Below the pieces are notes generated by a model. The model was not told the DNA's origin, did no database searches, and saw only the letters and a program-made list of their open reading frames with translations. A stretch of DNA of 64,000 bases, from NCBI GenBank assembly GCA_913046365.1, contig CAJWRM010000008.1, forward strand, positions 17,590-81,589. The letters are read 5' to 3'. Position numbers and translations under genes: made by a program. Every line of letters begins with the position of its first letter. Positions within the stretch are counted from its first letter, which is position 1. The stretch comes from an uncultured Flavobacteriales bacterium. Lineage in GTDB: Bacteria > Bacteroidota > Bacteroidia > Flavobacteriales_D > Crocinitomicaceae. Positions 44,418 to 53,440 of the stretch are shown one piece after another.

Positions 44418-46172
44418 TTAATTCCAAAAATCCCATGTCAACCCTACCCTTAAAGTAGACTCAGGTAAATAAATACCCTGTATATATTGCCAGGTGGAAC
44501 TATTCCAAAAATAACCCATGTTGCTAAATTTTACGTAAAACCTGAAGGTTTCGATTTCCATTCCAAGCATTGCGCCCATGTTAAATATAGGATTCTGTAT
44601 GGTTTCATCTGATACATTTAGTAAATCATAAACACCAACATTTTCGATGACTGGTATAACATTGGTTTTAGAATTTAAACTGTAAGATAAACCAAGTGTA
44701 ACTTTTAACTTTTTCGCTTTAAACAAACCCAAACTAGTCATTATGGAACCTTGCAGCTGATGAACGGGAATAATAAATTTTTTAAGATTTGAAATCGTCA
44801 GAATATACTGTTGCTGCCACCTCAGCTTCTGACGTATGAGGTTTGACCGTAAAAAGAGCTGCTGTATAATATTCGAGCTTAAAGCTGTTTGATTTGACCA
44901 ATTCGAAATGGATTTATCAAAGAAATATATACCCTTATTGGATTGCAGTTGATACAATGCGTTCAAGTCATAAGATCCCGCTTTATAAGAAACCTCAGCT
45001 GAATGAACCGAATAATATTGGAGCCGTAAATCAGTATTTGAATAATAAGTGTTATTCGCGCTATAAAAGCGTTGAAAAAGCGCTGGTAATTTTTGGCCGA
45101 TGCGACTTACAAGAGAAAATGACCATTGTTTTTGATCATAGTGAAGCTCATTATTTATAGACCACATCTGGGAGGCTCCAATGGTATTTAACGATGCCTC
45201 ATGAAGGAATAAAAACTGTTTTTTACGATAATGAAAATCATGAATAATATTCAATTCCGTTGTATCTCTGAAGAGAGTCATATTTCTATAATTCCAATAT
45301 GTTGATGATAAACCTAGGGAATAGGTTAAATTTTCAGAATCATAATATATCGAACTGATGTTTGCTAATCTTCCAATCTGATACTGGTCTCTTGTAGATA
45401 TAGAATCAAAATAAATCGATGAATATAATCCAGCGAGAGAATCGCGTTCATCAAACACTCTATTTTCGCCATTGACATTGACCTTATGTGCTACACCTAA
45501 TTTATACTTTTCACTATCTATACAAATAAAATATCCCGAAGCTTGAACGTCAAAATATTTCAATTCAGAATTACATTCTGATTTGTAAACCGGCACAGTA
45601 AGGGGTGCATATACCTCAAGTAAAGAAGGATCAATCACTCCCCCACTCCATGCCCTTGTGAGCTTTGAGGTACGACCTGTTAATGAAATACCATATCGAT
45701 CACTCTTCTTTGAAACCGTAGCTTCGAAATCAGTTTTACCCAATTCCATATTCCTAAAATATCCTATTGATTTTACATTGCTAATCTTAGTATTTAAAAC
45801 CCAATCTCCCTTAAAAACTTGGTGGTATTCAAAAGCCAAGCGTTGCGCTCCTTGCATACCAAACGTATAACTAAAACCAATATGGGGCAAAGGGCTTACA
45901 AGGTGTTGAATATTTTTTGTGCGAAATTGGTGAATCTTTGAACCGTACGTTCCAAAAACAGCTGCAGAAAGAAAAGGAGAAGATTGACCGGGAGTCATGA
46001 AGGCAGCATCAAAGAATCCAGAGGTCTGTTCTAAGTCAAACATATCCCCATCGATTCGATAATCACTACGAAGAGAATCATAGGACGAACAAAAGTCGTT
46101 GATTTGAGATACGGCCATCAAAGGCAGCATTGAAAGAAAAAAAAGGATGAAAATAACCCTCATACCTAACAA
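44418..46172 (-). CDS. Putative porin (outer membrane beta-barrel)
   Basis: 584 residues with a signal peptide (VIFILFFLSMLPLMAVSQ) and about twenty alternating amphipathic strands rich in aromatic residues (YWNYRNMTLF, LQYYSVHSAEVSYK, FRFYVKFSNMGYFWNSS), ending VGLTWDFWN with a C-terminal aromatic-containing strand. This matches the Bacteroidota putative porin family. There is no plug domain or TonB box. The start could also be a later Met (MRVIFILF). Substrate not known. Confidence 0.83.
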   Translation of the reverse strand: MLGMRVIFILFFLSMLPLMAVSQINDFCSSYDSLRSDYRIDGDMFDLEQTSGFFDAAFMTPGQSSPFLSAAVFGTYGSKIHQFRTKNIQHLVSPLPHIGFSYTFGMQGAQRLAFEYHQVFKGDWVLNTKISNVKSIGYFRNMELGKTDFEATVSKKSDRYGISLTGRTSKLTRAWSGGVIDPSLLEVYAPLTVPVYKSECNSELKYFDVQASGYFICIDSEKYKLGVAHKVNVNGENRVFDERDSLAGLYSSIYFDSISTRDQYQIGRLANISSIYYDSENLTYSLGLSSTYWNYRNMTLFRDTTELNIIHDFHYRKKQFLFLHEASLNTIGASQMWSINNELHYDQKQWSFSLVSRIGQKLPALFQRFYSANNTYYSNTDLRLQYYSVHSAEVSYKAGSYDLNALYQLQSNKGIYFFDKSISNWSNQTALSSNIIQQLFLRSNLIRQKLRWQQQYILTISNLKKFIIPVHQLQGSIMTSLGLFKAKKLKVTLGLSYSLNSKTNVIPVIENVGVYDLLNVSDETIQNPIFNMGAMLGMEIETFRFYVKFSNMGYFWNSSTWQYIQGIYLPESTLRVGLTWDFWN

Positions 46173-46179
46173 ACTTAAT

Positions 46180-46203
46180 AAAAAAAGGGGCCAATAGGCC
46201 CCC
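46180..46203 (-). terminator. Rho-independent terminator of the tRNA-Glu/rpsT unit
   Basis: Read on the minus strand: GGGGCC, loop TATT, GGCCCC, then seven T. A perfect six-base GC stem followed by a T tract is a strong intrinsic terminator 26 bases past the rpsT stop. Confidence 0.85.
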
Positions 46204-46228
46204 TTACTAATCTTGTATGTAAACTTAG

Positions 46229-46480
46229 TTATAGTCCACTCACAAATACTTGTAAACCTGATTTAAGGTTTGCCGCTTTATTGTCATGGATAATATTTTT
46301 CTTAGCAAGCTTATCAATCATTTTAAAAACACTTGGCGCTAATTTCTCAGCTTCTTTTTTCTTAGACATTTCTCTCAATGCTTTGATTGCGTTACGCGTT
46401 GTTTTATGCTGGTATTTATTCAATACTCTTCTTTTCTCATTGGAACGAATCCTTTTGATTGCTGATTTATGATTTGCCAT
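46229..46480 (-). CDS. rpsT: 30S ribosomal protein S20
   Basis: 83 residues, basic, starting MANHKSAIKRIRSNEKRRVLNK and continuing ALREMSKKKEAEKL, KMIDKLAKKNIIHDNKAANLKS; all as in S20, which binds 16S rRNA. The start is ATG 46480. A longer frame exists upstream but runs into the tRNA, so it is not used. It follows two tRNA-Glu genes on the same strand and is likely processed from one transcript; a terminator closes it. Confidence 0.97.
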   Translation of the reverse strand: MANHKSAIKRIRSNEKRRVLNKYQHKTTRNAIKALREMSKKKEAEKLAPSVFKMIDKLAKKNIIHDNKAANLKSGLQVFVSGL

Positions 46481-46508
46481 TTTCTTTATTTTAATTTCAT
46501 TTATACTG

Positions 46509-46580
46509 TAGCCCATAGGAGAATCGAACTCCTGTTACCAGGATGAAAACCTGGCGTCCTAACCACTAGACGAATGGGCC
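46509..46580 (-). tRNA. tRNA-Glu (UUC), copy 1
   Basis: 72 bases. The anticodon stem CCAGG/CCTGG surrounds TTTTCAT with anticodon TTC. Acceptor stem GGCCCAT/ATGGGCT, T arm with TTCGATT. The 3' CCA is not encoded in the gene. Eight bases separate it from copy 2. Confidence 0.97.
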
Positions 46581-46588
46581 AATAATAG

Positions 46589-46660
46589 TAGCCCGTAGGG
46601 GAATCGAACCCCTGTTACCAGGATGAAAACCTGGCGTCCTAACCACTAGACGAACGGGCC
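46589..46660 (-). tRNA. tRNA-Glu (UUC), copy 2
   Basis: 72 bases, nearly identical to copy 1. The acceptor stem is GGCCCGT/ACGGGCT and the T stem has a G-C pair where copy 1 has A-T, so each difference is compensated. Anticodon TTC. It is the first gene of the minus-strand tRNA-tRNA-rpsT unit. Confidence 0.97.
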
Positions 46661-46691
46661 ATTAAATTCTCAAAAACTTATTTTGAGAGTG

Positions 46692-46721
46692 CAAATATAG
46701 GATGAAAATCTCTAATAACAA
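46692..46721 (-). promoter_or_regulatory. Consensus promoter for the tRNA-Glu/rpsT unit
   Basis: Minus strand: TTG (46721-46719), 19 bases, then TATATTTG (46699-46692). Both fit the Bacteroidota consensus. An 8-bp perfect hairpin TCTCAAAA/TTTTGAGA lies at 46668-46688, between this box and tRNA copy 2. Confidence 0.7.
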
Positions 46722-46804
46722 GTGTCCATATTAATTTTTTGGTCCATATTTTAGGGCGAATTCTCCTAAAAATTCTACAATTTTGAATTCAAAGCGCATT
46801 TTCA

Positions 46805-47713
46805 TTGACAAATCCAACAGAAAAATCAGCCATTTGGTTCATTGTGAATCCAATCTCAGGAGGAAAAAATAAAAAATCACTCGAAAGAAAAATATACAAA
46901 TATCTTGATGAACAAATCTTTACCTACAAAATCTTTATTACAGAATACAAGGGGCATGCCAAAGAAATTACACGAATGGCGATAAAAGAAAATATACCAT
47001 TTGTTTGTGCAGTTGGAGGAGACGGAACGATTCACGAGATTGGAAAGGAACTCATACATAGTAATACAGCACTATGTATAATTCCAAAAGGATCTGGAAA
47101 TGGTATTGCAAACCACATGGGGATTTATAAAAAAACTAGGAACGCTATTCAATGTATTAATGAAAAAGTGATTGCCAAAATTGATACTGTTGCTGTAAAT
47201 TCCTCATTCTTTATTGGTACATCTGGCTTTGGTATAGACGCTGTTATTGCAGAGCGTTTTGATAAAGATCCAAAAAGAGGGCTTAAAACCTATATTAAGC
47301 ATTCGCTCAAGGAGTTTATCAATCTCAAACCTATCAAGGTTCAAATCGAGGCAGTAGAAGACAAATTAAAAGTAGAAGCCTTTATGTTGTGTATAGCCAA
47401 TACCTCTGAATTTGGCAATAGGTTCAAAATTTCACCCAAATCTAGTGTGAGAGATGGTATGCTAGAACTGATACTAGTCAGACCATTTCCAAAGTGGAAA
47501 GCCGCAATTGTTGCTGCCCGTTTTTTTGGAAAAAATGCGCACAAATCGAAGTATATTCAAACCATATCTACATCTGGAGGAAAAATAGAGCTATCTGAAA
47601 ATATAGCGCATTACGATGGGGAATTTGTCAAAGAGCATAAATCACTCACTTTCAATGTTATTCCGTCAAGTCTAAAAATAGTAGTTCCCAAAAACAGATT
47701 ACACAGGATCTAG
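46805..47713 (+). CDS. Diacylglycerol kinase-family lipid kinase
   Basis: 302 residues of the YegS/DgkB type, soluble or membrane-associated. WFIVNPISGGKNKKSLE at the start, the nucleotide loop CAVGGDGTIHEIGKEL near 75 and IIPKGSGNGIANHMG near 98 are the family signature. It probably phosphorylates a lipid such as diacylglycerol or sphingoid base using ATP; the substrate is not clear. Start is TTG 46805; no ATG lies between it and the conserved N-terminus. Confidence 0.9.
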   Translation: MTNPTEKSAIWFIVNPISGGKNKKSLERKIYKYLDEQIFTYKIFITEYKGHAKEITRMAIKENIPFVCAVGGDGTIHEIGKELIHSNTALCIIPKGSGNGIANHMGIYKKTRNAIQCINEKVIAKIDTVAVNSSFFIGTSGFGIDAVIAERFDKDPKRGLKTYIKHSLKEFINLKPIKVQIEAVEDKLKVEAFMLCIANTSEFGNRFKISPKSSVRDGMLELILVRPFPKWKAAIVAARFFGKNAHKSKYIQTISTSGGKIELSENIAHYDGEFVKEHKSLTFNVIPSSLKIVVPKNRLHRI

Positions 47714-47773
47714 AGGTGCATATTTTGAAACAAAAAGATTAATTTTAAACATAAAATCAATGTAAAACATGCT

Positions 47774-48538
47774 ATGTTTTTTATTTTATCAAAAATACTT
47801 TCAGCTTTGCTTTCGCCCTTTCTTTGGGTTGTCCTATTGTGGATTTCATATGTGTGGATCAAAGCACCAAAACCAAAAAAGGTTTTACTTTGGTTCTCAA
47901 TTTGTCTAAGTATACTATTTTCTAATAGTTTTATTATTGGGAGATTTGTCGCATCATGGGAGGTTCCAGGAACTAAAACAGAAGCACTAAAAACATATGA
48001 TTATGGCATTGTGCTTTCCGGAATGTTTGAATTTAATGGGGCATTAGACAGACTCAGTGCAAGAAGAGGATCGGACCGTTTGTGGCAAGCTATACATTTA
48101 TACCACAAAGGGAAAATTAAAAAAATGATTTTATCAGGAGATTCCGGATATGTCTTTAAAGAAGGGCTTCATGAAGCTGATCAGCTCAAAAGATTACTCA
48201 TTGAACAAAATATACCAGCATCGGATATTTTAATTGAGAATAAATCTAGGAACACACATGAAAATGCACAAGAAACATTGAAATTACTAAAGGAAAGAGG
48301 ACTTGTTTCCAATTCGTTTATTTTGATTACATCAGCCATTCATATGCATCGAGCAGAAGCGTGCTTCAAAAAAGAAGGCCTAGATTGTGCAAAATTTTCA
48401 ACAGACCATTATTATGACCCTTCAAGTACTTTATCGCTTAATTCATTTGTTCCCAGCGCCGAAGCATTTATAATGTGGAAAAGAATGATCAAGGAATGGA
48501 TAGGTACAATAATGTATCGCTTATTCGGATATCTATGA
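47774..48538 (+). CDS. ElyC/SanA/YdcF-family membrane protein
   Basis: 254 residues with two N-terminal membrane segments (ILSALLSPFLWVVLLWISYVW, VLLWFSICLSILFSNSFII), then a DUF218 domain: GIVLSGMFEFNGALDRLSAR near 77 and the SRNTHENAQETLKLLKE motif near 156. E. coli ElyC acts in envelope and peptidoglycan homeostasis; SanA in vancomycin resistance. An exact role is not known. Ends in an ATGA overlap with the AlkB gene. Confidence 0.87.
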   Translation: MFFILSKILSALLSPFLWVVLLWISYVWIKAPKPKKVLLWFSICLSILFSNSFIIGRFVASWEVPGTKTEALKTYDYGIVLSGMFEFNGALDRLSARRGSDRLWQAIHLYHKGKIKKMILSGDSGYVFKEGLHEADQLKRLLIEQNIPASDILIENKSRNTHENAQETLKLLKERGLVSNSFILITSAIHMHRAEACFKKEGLDCAKFSTDHYYDPSSTLSLNSFVPSAEAFIMWKRMIKEWIGTIMYRLFGYL

Positions 48539-49113
48539 TTGACATAAAACTCCAAAATGGAATCCTAAAGTACATTCCAGAATTTTATGAATCAAAAAAA
48601 GCCAATAGCCTTTACGAGCAACTTAGGGAAGAACTTAAGCTCGAACAAAACGAGATTACGATATTTGGAAAGACCTATAATACGCCCAGACTAGAAGCTT
48701 TTTATGGAAAAAATGGTGAAAAATACGGCTATTCTGGAAAAAAAATGAAAACGCAGGGATTTACACCGCTTATAGGCTCTATTTGTCAAAAAATAGAAAC
48801 ATTTACTGGTGAAACATTTAATTCAGTGTTAGTCAATCTATACAGAGATGGACAGGATAGCAATGGATGGCATTCCGATGACGAAAAAGAATTGGGTAGC
48901 AATCCCTTTATTGCATCTTTGAGCCTCGGAGAAACAAGAGAGATTCAGTTCAAGCATAAAAAGAGTGGAGAGCGCAGCGTTTATACATTAGAAAATGGTA
49001 GCCTTATGCTCATGTCCGGAGAAATTCAAAAATATTGGAAGCACCAAATCCCTAAAACCAAACTCAAAAAAGAGGCACGTCTCAACTTAACGTTCAGAAA
49101 AATCATAGGGTAA
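48535..49113 (+). CDS. alkB: AlkB-type alpha-ketoglutarate-dependent dioxygenase
   Basis: 192 residues. The iron-binding triad is His113-x-Asp115 in GWHSDDE and His170 in YWKHQIP, followed by ARLNLTFR with the two arginines (182, 188) that bind 2-oxoglutarate. NLYRDGQDSNGWHSDDEK and ASLSLGETREIQFKHKKSG are typical of the AlkB group that repairs alkylated bases in DNA or RNA. I use ATG 48535, in the ATGA overlap with the ElyC gene; an upstream in-frame ATG at 48475 would lie inside that gene. Converges with hemF, overlapping by 11 bases. Confidence 0.92.
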   Translation: MIDIKLQNGILKYIPEFYESKKANSLYEQLREELKLEQNEITIFGKTYNTPRLEAFYGKNGEKYGYSGKKMKTQGFTPLIGSICQKIETFTGETFNSVLVNLYRDGQDSNGWHSDDEKELGSNPFIASLSLGETREIQFKHKKSGERSVYTLENGSLMLMSGEIQKYWKHQIPKTKLKKEARLNLTFRKIIG

Positions 49114-49999
49114 TCCAGTCTACCTCACTCTGAAGTAGCAATTGAGTTTCGAACTCAGGAGTTCCAGGTTTTGGTGCATAATTGTATTCCCATTTTGCCA
49201 TCGGAGGCATGCTCATTAAAATGGACTCTGTCCTTCCCCCTGAATAAATACCAAACTTAGTTCCACGGTCATGCAACAGATTGAATTCTACGTATCTACT
49301 ACGTCTTAAAAGCTGCCATTGATTGGCATTTTTATTTGTGATAGTATTGCCTGCATAATGGACCTGGGCTTCGTACAGCTTTGGGAAAAGCTGACCTAAA
49401 TCGATACAAAATTGAAAAACTTGTTCTTTTGTCATTGAATCAGAAGCGCGCAATTGGTCAAAAAATATACCACCTACCCCTCTCGTTTCTTTTCGATGGG
49501 GCAAGTAGAAATAGCGATCTGCCCATTTTTTAAATTCGGGATACATTGAAGGGTCGTATCGGTCACAAACCTCTTTGAGCTGAATATGAAAGTTCTTGGC
49601 CGCCACTTTATCTATGAATATTGGCGTAAGGTCTATACCACCTCCAAACCAATAAGTATCACTATCGATTTCAAAATAACGCACATTCATATGAATAATA
49701 GGATGTTTTGCACTCTTCGAATGTAAAACAACAGAAACGCCAGTTGCAAAAAAATCTGTACCTGAAAGCTTAAGTTGGTCCGTCATCTTTTGTGTAACAG
49801 GACCAAAAACTTTTGAAAACGCCACGCCTCCTTTTTCAATATAAGCTCCACCTTTTATTGTGCGGGTTGTTCCACCACCACCCTCCTCACGTTGCCAATC
49901 ATCGGAGTTGAAGGCTGCATTTTGATCTAAATCACCGAGACTTTTACAAATGTGCTCCTGAAGTCTGGAAAAACCATTAGCTATTTGCGCTTTGGTCAT
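49103..49999 (-). CDS. hemF: Oxygen-dependent coproporphyrinogen III oxidase
   Basis: Aerobic heme synthesis step, coproporphyrinogen III to protoporphyrinogen IX. 298 residues. GGGGTTRTIKGGAYIEKGGV, HMNVRYFEI, WFGGGIDLTP, YFYLPHRKETRGVGGIFFD and WQLLRRSRYVEFNLLHDRGT are all diagnostic. The ATG overlaps the stop of the LysM gene by four bases (ATGA), so it is the third gene of guaA-LysM-hemF. With hemE in the window this suggests oxic heme synthesis. Confidence 0.97.
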   Translation of the reverse strand: MTKAQIANGFSRLQEHICKSLGDLDQNAAFNSDDWQREEGGGGTTRTIKGGAYIEKGGVAFSKVFGPVTQKMTDQLKLSGTDFFATGVSVVLHSKSAKHPIIHMNVRYFEIDSDTYWFGGGIDLTPIFIDKVAAKNFHIQLKEVCDRYDPSMYPEFKKWADRYFYLPHRKETRGVGGIFFDQLRASDSMTKEQVFQFCIDLGQLFPKLYEAQVHYAGNTITNKNANQWQLLRRSRYVEFNLLHDRGTKFGIYSGGRTESILMSMPPMAKWEYNYAPKPGTPEFETQLLLQSEVDWITL

Positions 50000-51726
50000 T
50001 TTTCGATAAGGTTTTCTTCTAGGTCTTTGAACTCCAACATAAATGCATTAGTATTCATATAATTCGAACCTATTTTGTTAAATTTAAATTCATGAACGAG
50101 ACCATTCGGCAGGGCATGCTCATAAATGGCATACAAAAACATATTTAGCGTCGCATCGAAGCCCAAACAAGCCATTTTAGTCATATCTGAATTATATCTT
50201 TTTCTGTATGTTCTATGGATACGCTTTAATTCAGGATCATCATATGAAAGATGTGATGGATTTGGGAATCGATATCCCTTGACATTTTCAATACTCTTCA
50301 GAAAGGAAGAACACTTTTTCCATTCTTTCAAACCATAGACCTCAACGTTGTCAGTTTCTGATGAAAATTTTAAGAGCTCATCTATTTTTGGAGAACATTT
50401 AGAAAGCAATACATAAACTGTTTTTAGTCCTTTCTTCTTTGAAAAATAGGTATAGTTGCTAAAGGTCGCCTCCTGTATTTTTGTAGCTAAATCAAGATAC
50501 TGGGTAAGTCTAAGAAACTCATTATAAATTGCTATTTCAGCCGAATCCGTTGTCTTGATCAAAACAATTTGCACTGAATCTCTCGTACTTAGGTGTTTCG
50601 CCATAACTTCAAGTAAAGCAGAGGTATTTGGATTCATGAAATAAGCTGTAGGCATTTTTAGGTCCAATGAGTCTAAAACAGGATTTAATGCATGATGACT
50701 AGCTAAGGGATAAATGATTTTAACCGATTTACCCGAGGACCATTTCGCTAATTTTTCCGAAAGTTTAAAGTCAAAAGGTGCATAAATAAGGTCAACAGAA
50801 TCCAACTCTATGCTGTGTAATATGCTATCAAAAGGGATTGACTTGGCCAAATAATCTATAAAACGAAAGCGCCCATTTACAGGGTATGATTTTAATGAAT
50901 CAATAGCTAACATCGCACCCATATAATAATCCAAAGCATATGATCGATAACCTTTTGTATCAATTGTGTCAAGGTTAAAAGGCAGGAAAACTACAACCTG
51001 GAACTTTTTATCATCAACTAAGCTATCTTGATTTGAACTTTGCTTTGTGGAATCAGGAATGTATAAAATATGAGCTCTTGGCTTGATTTTCATTTCCCGT
51101 TTTAAAGGAATCGTAATGATCTGATTTGGTTTTAATGCGGTCGTGCTTAAATTATTCCGAGTAAGTAATACCTCCATGGATACCATAAAACGCTTAGAAA
51201 TAGAATACAATGTTTCTCCTGACTGGACTGTATATTCGATAATTGAATCATTTGTAATCAATTCATCAACATCTAAAGATACTACAGAGGATGTATCCAT
51301 TGGTATCTCAGAGTCTTTAGGCTTTAGTTCTATGGATAGAATCAAGTTTTTAATAAGTAACTGCTGCCCTTTCTTGAGACCATCGCTTAAATCAGGATTA
51401 TGCGCTTTCAAAGAATCAATTGATACAGAATACTTTTTTGATATCCCATAAAGGGTTTCTTTATTTCTGACCGTATGATTGACATCATGATATCGAATTG
51501 GAATATAGAGCCGTTGACCTATTTCTATGGTTTCTGATAGATTATTGGCTTCCTTAATCTTATCCATATCGACACCATACAAGGTTTGAATTCCATATAG
51601 TGTCTCTCCATCGGATACCTGATGCATGTAGTATTTTATACCATCTCGTTCACCTATTTTTGCATATCTCTGACCGAGGCTTTGAAAGCCTAGAATTAAG
51701 AAAAATACAAATAGAACTCTTTTCAT
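49996..51726 (-). CDS. Exported protein with three LysM domains and a periplasmic-binding-like C-terminal domain
   Basis: About 576 residues. Signal peptide MKRVLFVFFLILGFQSLGQ; LysM motifs at about 35-76, 83-127 and 163-207, each with a xGETLYGI or xETLYGI start; then a domain from about 230 that resembles type 1 periplasmic-binding proteins (FQVVVFLPFNLDTIDT, YYMGAMLAIDSLKS, IIYPLASHH, KMACLGFDATLNMFLYAI). LysM would hold it to peptidoglycan. Ligand unknown. I chose ATG 51726, one base after the guaA stop; TTG 51741 overlaps guaA. hemF follows in ATGA overlap. Confidence 0.82.
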   Translation of the reverse strand: MKRVLFVFFLILGFQSLGQRYAKIGERDGIKYYMHQVSDGETLYGIQTLYGVDMDKIKEANNLSETIEIGQRLYIPIRYHDVNHTVRNKETLYGISKKYSVSIDSLKAHNPDLSDGLKKGQQLLIKNLILSIELKPKDSEIPMDTSSVVSLDVDELITNDSIIEYTVQSGETLYSISKRFMVSMEVLLTRNNLSTTALKPNQIITIPLKREMKIKPRAHILYIPDSTKQSSNQDSLVDDKKFQVVVFLPFNLDTIDTKGYRSYALDYYMGAMLAIDSLKSYPVNGRFRFIDYLAKSIPFDSILHSIELDSVDLIYAPFDFKLSEKLAKWSSGKSVKIIYPLASHHALNPVLDSLDLKMPTAYFMNPNTSALLEVMAKHLSTRDSVQIVLIKTTDSAEIAIYNEFLRLTQYLDLATKIQEATFSNYTYFSKKKGLKTVYVLLSKCSPKIDELLKFSSETDNVEVYGLKEWKKCSSFLKSIENVKGYRFPNPSHLSYDDPELKRIHRTYRKRYNSDMTKMACLGFDATLNMFLYAIYEHALPNGLVHEFKFNKIGSNYMNTNAFMLEFKDLEENLIEK

Positions 51727-51727
51727 T

Positions 51728-53260
51728 TTATTCCCATTCAATAGTTGCCGGCGGCTTAGAGCTAATATCGTAGGTCACTCTATTGATTCCTTTTACTTGA
51801 TTAATGATTTTATTAGAAATCAATGCCAAGAAATCATACGGCAGATGACACCAATCTGCTGTCATTCCATCGGTTGAATATACAGCGCGAAGTGCAACTG
51901 CATTTTCATATGTTCTTTCATCTCCCATTACTCCTACAGATTGAACGGGTAGAAAGATTGCTCCAGCTTGCCAAACATCATCATACAGGCCATGCTCTTT
52001 AAGACCTTGAATAAAGATATAATCAACCTCTTGCAAAATGCGTACCTTTTCCTTAGTTACATCACCCAATATACGAATTCCTAAGCCTGGACCAGGAAAA
52101 GGATGACGACCAAGAATTGAGGGGTCAATCTTTAGAGAGCGACCAATGCGTCGAACTTCATCCTTAAATAACTTACGTAATGGCTCTACAACCTGAAGAG
52201 ACATATAATCAGGTAGACCACCTACATTGTGATGTGATTTAATGGTTTGCGATGGTCCTCCTGTTGCTGATACTGACTCAATTACATCGGGATAAATAGT
52301 CCCTTGACCAAGCCATTTGGCATCTTTCACTTTCTTGGATTCTGCCTCAAAAACATCAATAAACACCTTTCCTATTGCTTTTCGTTTGAGCTCCGGATCA
52401 CTCACCCCGTCAAGCTCAGCATAAAACAATTCAGAGGCATTGACACCCGTAACATTCAGTCCCATTCCTTGATAGGATTCCAAAACTGATTCGTATTCGT
52501 TTTTGCGAAGTAAGCCGTTATCAACGAATATACAATGTAGATTGCTCCCGATGGCTTTGTGCAATAATACCGCAGCAACGGATGAATCCACTCCACCTGA
52601 CAAGCCAAGAATAACTTTATCATCTCCAACCTTTTCTTTCAGTTGCTTACATGTTTCATCAACAAATGAATCTGGTGTCCAGTCACCTGAACAGCCACAA
52701 ATATCGACGACAAAATTCTTTATCAGTATTTTACCCTCTGTTGAATGGTAGACCTCAGGATGGAATTGAACACCAAAAGTTTCTTCCCCCTCAATAACAT
52801 ATCCCGCAACGTCTACTTTCTCTGTGGAAGCAAATATTTTATAGTGCTCAGGTACCTCTTTTATGGTGTCACCATGAGACATCCAAACTTGAGAATCAAC
52901 AGTTAAATCTTTAGAAATAGCGTATTGATTGTCAACCTTTGACAATATAGCACGGCCGTATTCACGGGTACTAGATGGCAGCACTTTTCCGCCATAATTC
53001 TCAGCCAAAAATTGAGCACCAAAACATACTCCCAACAAAGGGAGCTTTCCTTTGATATTTGATAAATCAGGTTTCGGAGACGACTCATCTAAAACAGAAA
53101 AAGGGCTTCCCGAAAGAATCACTCCAACAATATCGCTCCCCATTTTGGGTGCTTTATTCCATGGATGAATTTCACAATAAACGTTTAATTCACGTATTCG
53201 TCTAGCTATAAGCTGCGTATATTGTGAACCAAAGTCAAGAATAATAATTTTTTGATGCAT
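51728..53260 (-). CDS. guaA: GMP synthase (glutamine-hydrolysing)
   Basis: Amidates XMP to GMP. 510 residues, normal length. Class I glutaminase domain: [15 protein letters not shown] with Cys79 and [12 protein letters not shown] with the His-Glu pair. ATP-pyrophosphatase domain: PP-loop [13 protein letters not shown] near 218, and the C-terminal dimer/XMP-binding region with [16 protein letters not shown] and [12 protein letters not shown]. It heads the guaA-LysM-hemF run and has its own promoter box. Confidence 0.98.
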   Translation of the reverse strand: MHQKIIILDFGSQYTQLIARRIRELNVYCEIHPWNKAPKMGSDIVGVILSGSPFSVLDESSPKPDLSNIKGKLPLLGVCFGAQFLAENYGGKVLPSSTREYGRAILSKVDNQYAISKDLTVDSQVWMSHGDTIKEVPEHYKIFASTEKVDVAGYVIEGEETFGVQFHPEVYHSTEGKILIKNFVVDICGCSGDWTPDSFVDETCKQLKEKVGDDKVILGLSGGVDSSVAAVLLHKAIGSNLHCIFVDNGLLRKNEYESVLESYQGMGLNVTGVNASELFYAELDGVSDPELKRKAIGKVFIDVFEAESKKVKDAKWLGQGTIYPDVIESVSATGGPSQTIKSHHNVGGLPDYMSLQVVEPLRKLFKDEVRRIGRSLKIDPSILGRHPFPGPGLGIRILGDVTKEKVRILQEVDYIFIQGLKEHGLYDDVWQAGAIFLPVQSVGVMGDERTYENAVALRAVYSTDGMTADWCHLPYDFLALISNKIINQVKGINRVTYDISSKPPATIEWE

Positions 53261-53264
53261 AATA

Positions 53265-53272
53265 CAAAGATA
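53265..53272 (-). promoter_or_regulatory. Candidate -7 box for guaA
   Basis: Minus strand reads TATCTTTG, an exact TAnnTTTG box, four bases before the guaA ATG, another case where the transcript would start at or beside the start codon. Confidence 0.5.
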
Positions 53273-53410
53273 CTTCTAATTAACAATTCCACTCGATTTC
53301 TGTAGCAAGAATAATTTACTTTTTTTAAGCATCTTTAGGGCAAAAGCAAAGCATTTATATGAATTGTAGAATTGGTGTGCTTTTCGTTTCTTTTCATCCT
53401 TTAATTTAAT

Positions 53411-53431
53411 TAAATTTGCGTTCCGCAAATT
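53411..53431 (+). promoter_or_regulatory. Promoter box and hairpin before secA
   Basis: TAAATTTG (53411-53418) is an exact -7 box 22 bases before the secA ATG. It overlaps an 8-bp perfect inverted repeat AATTTGCG/CGCAAATT (53413-53431, loop TTC). The repeat could be an operator or could form a stem near the transcript 5' end. No clear -33 element. Confidence 0.5.
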
Positions 53432-53440
53432 AGACACATA

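Noticed and set aside
46481..46516. A longer N-terminus for rpsT beginning at 46516.
   Set aside because: It would run into the tRNA-Glu gene; S20 begins MANHKSAIK at 46480.
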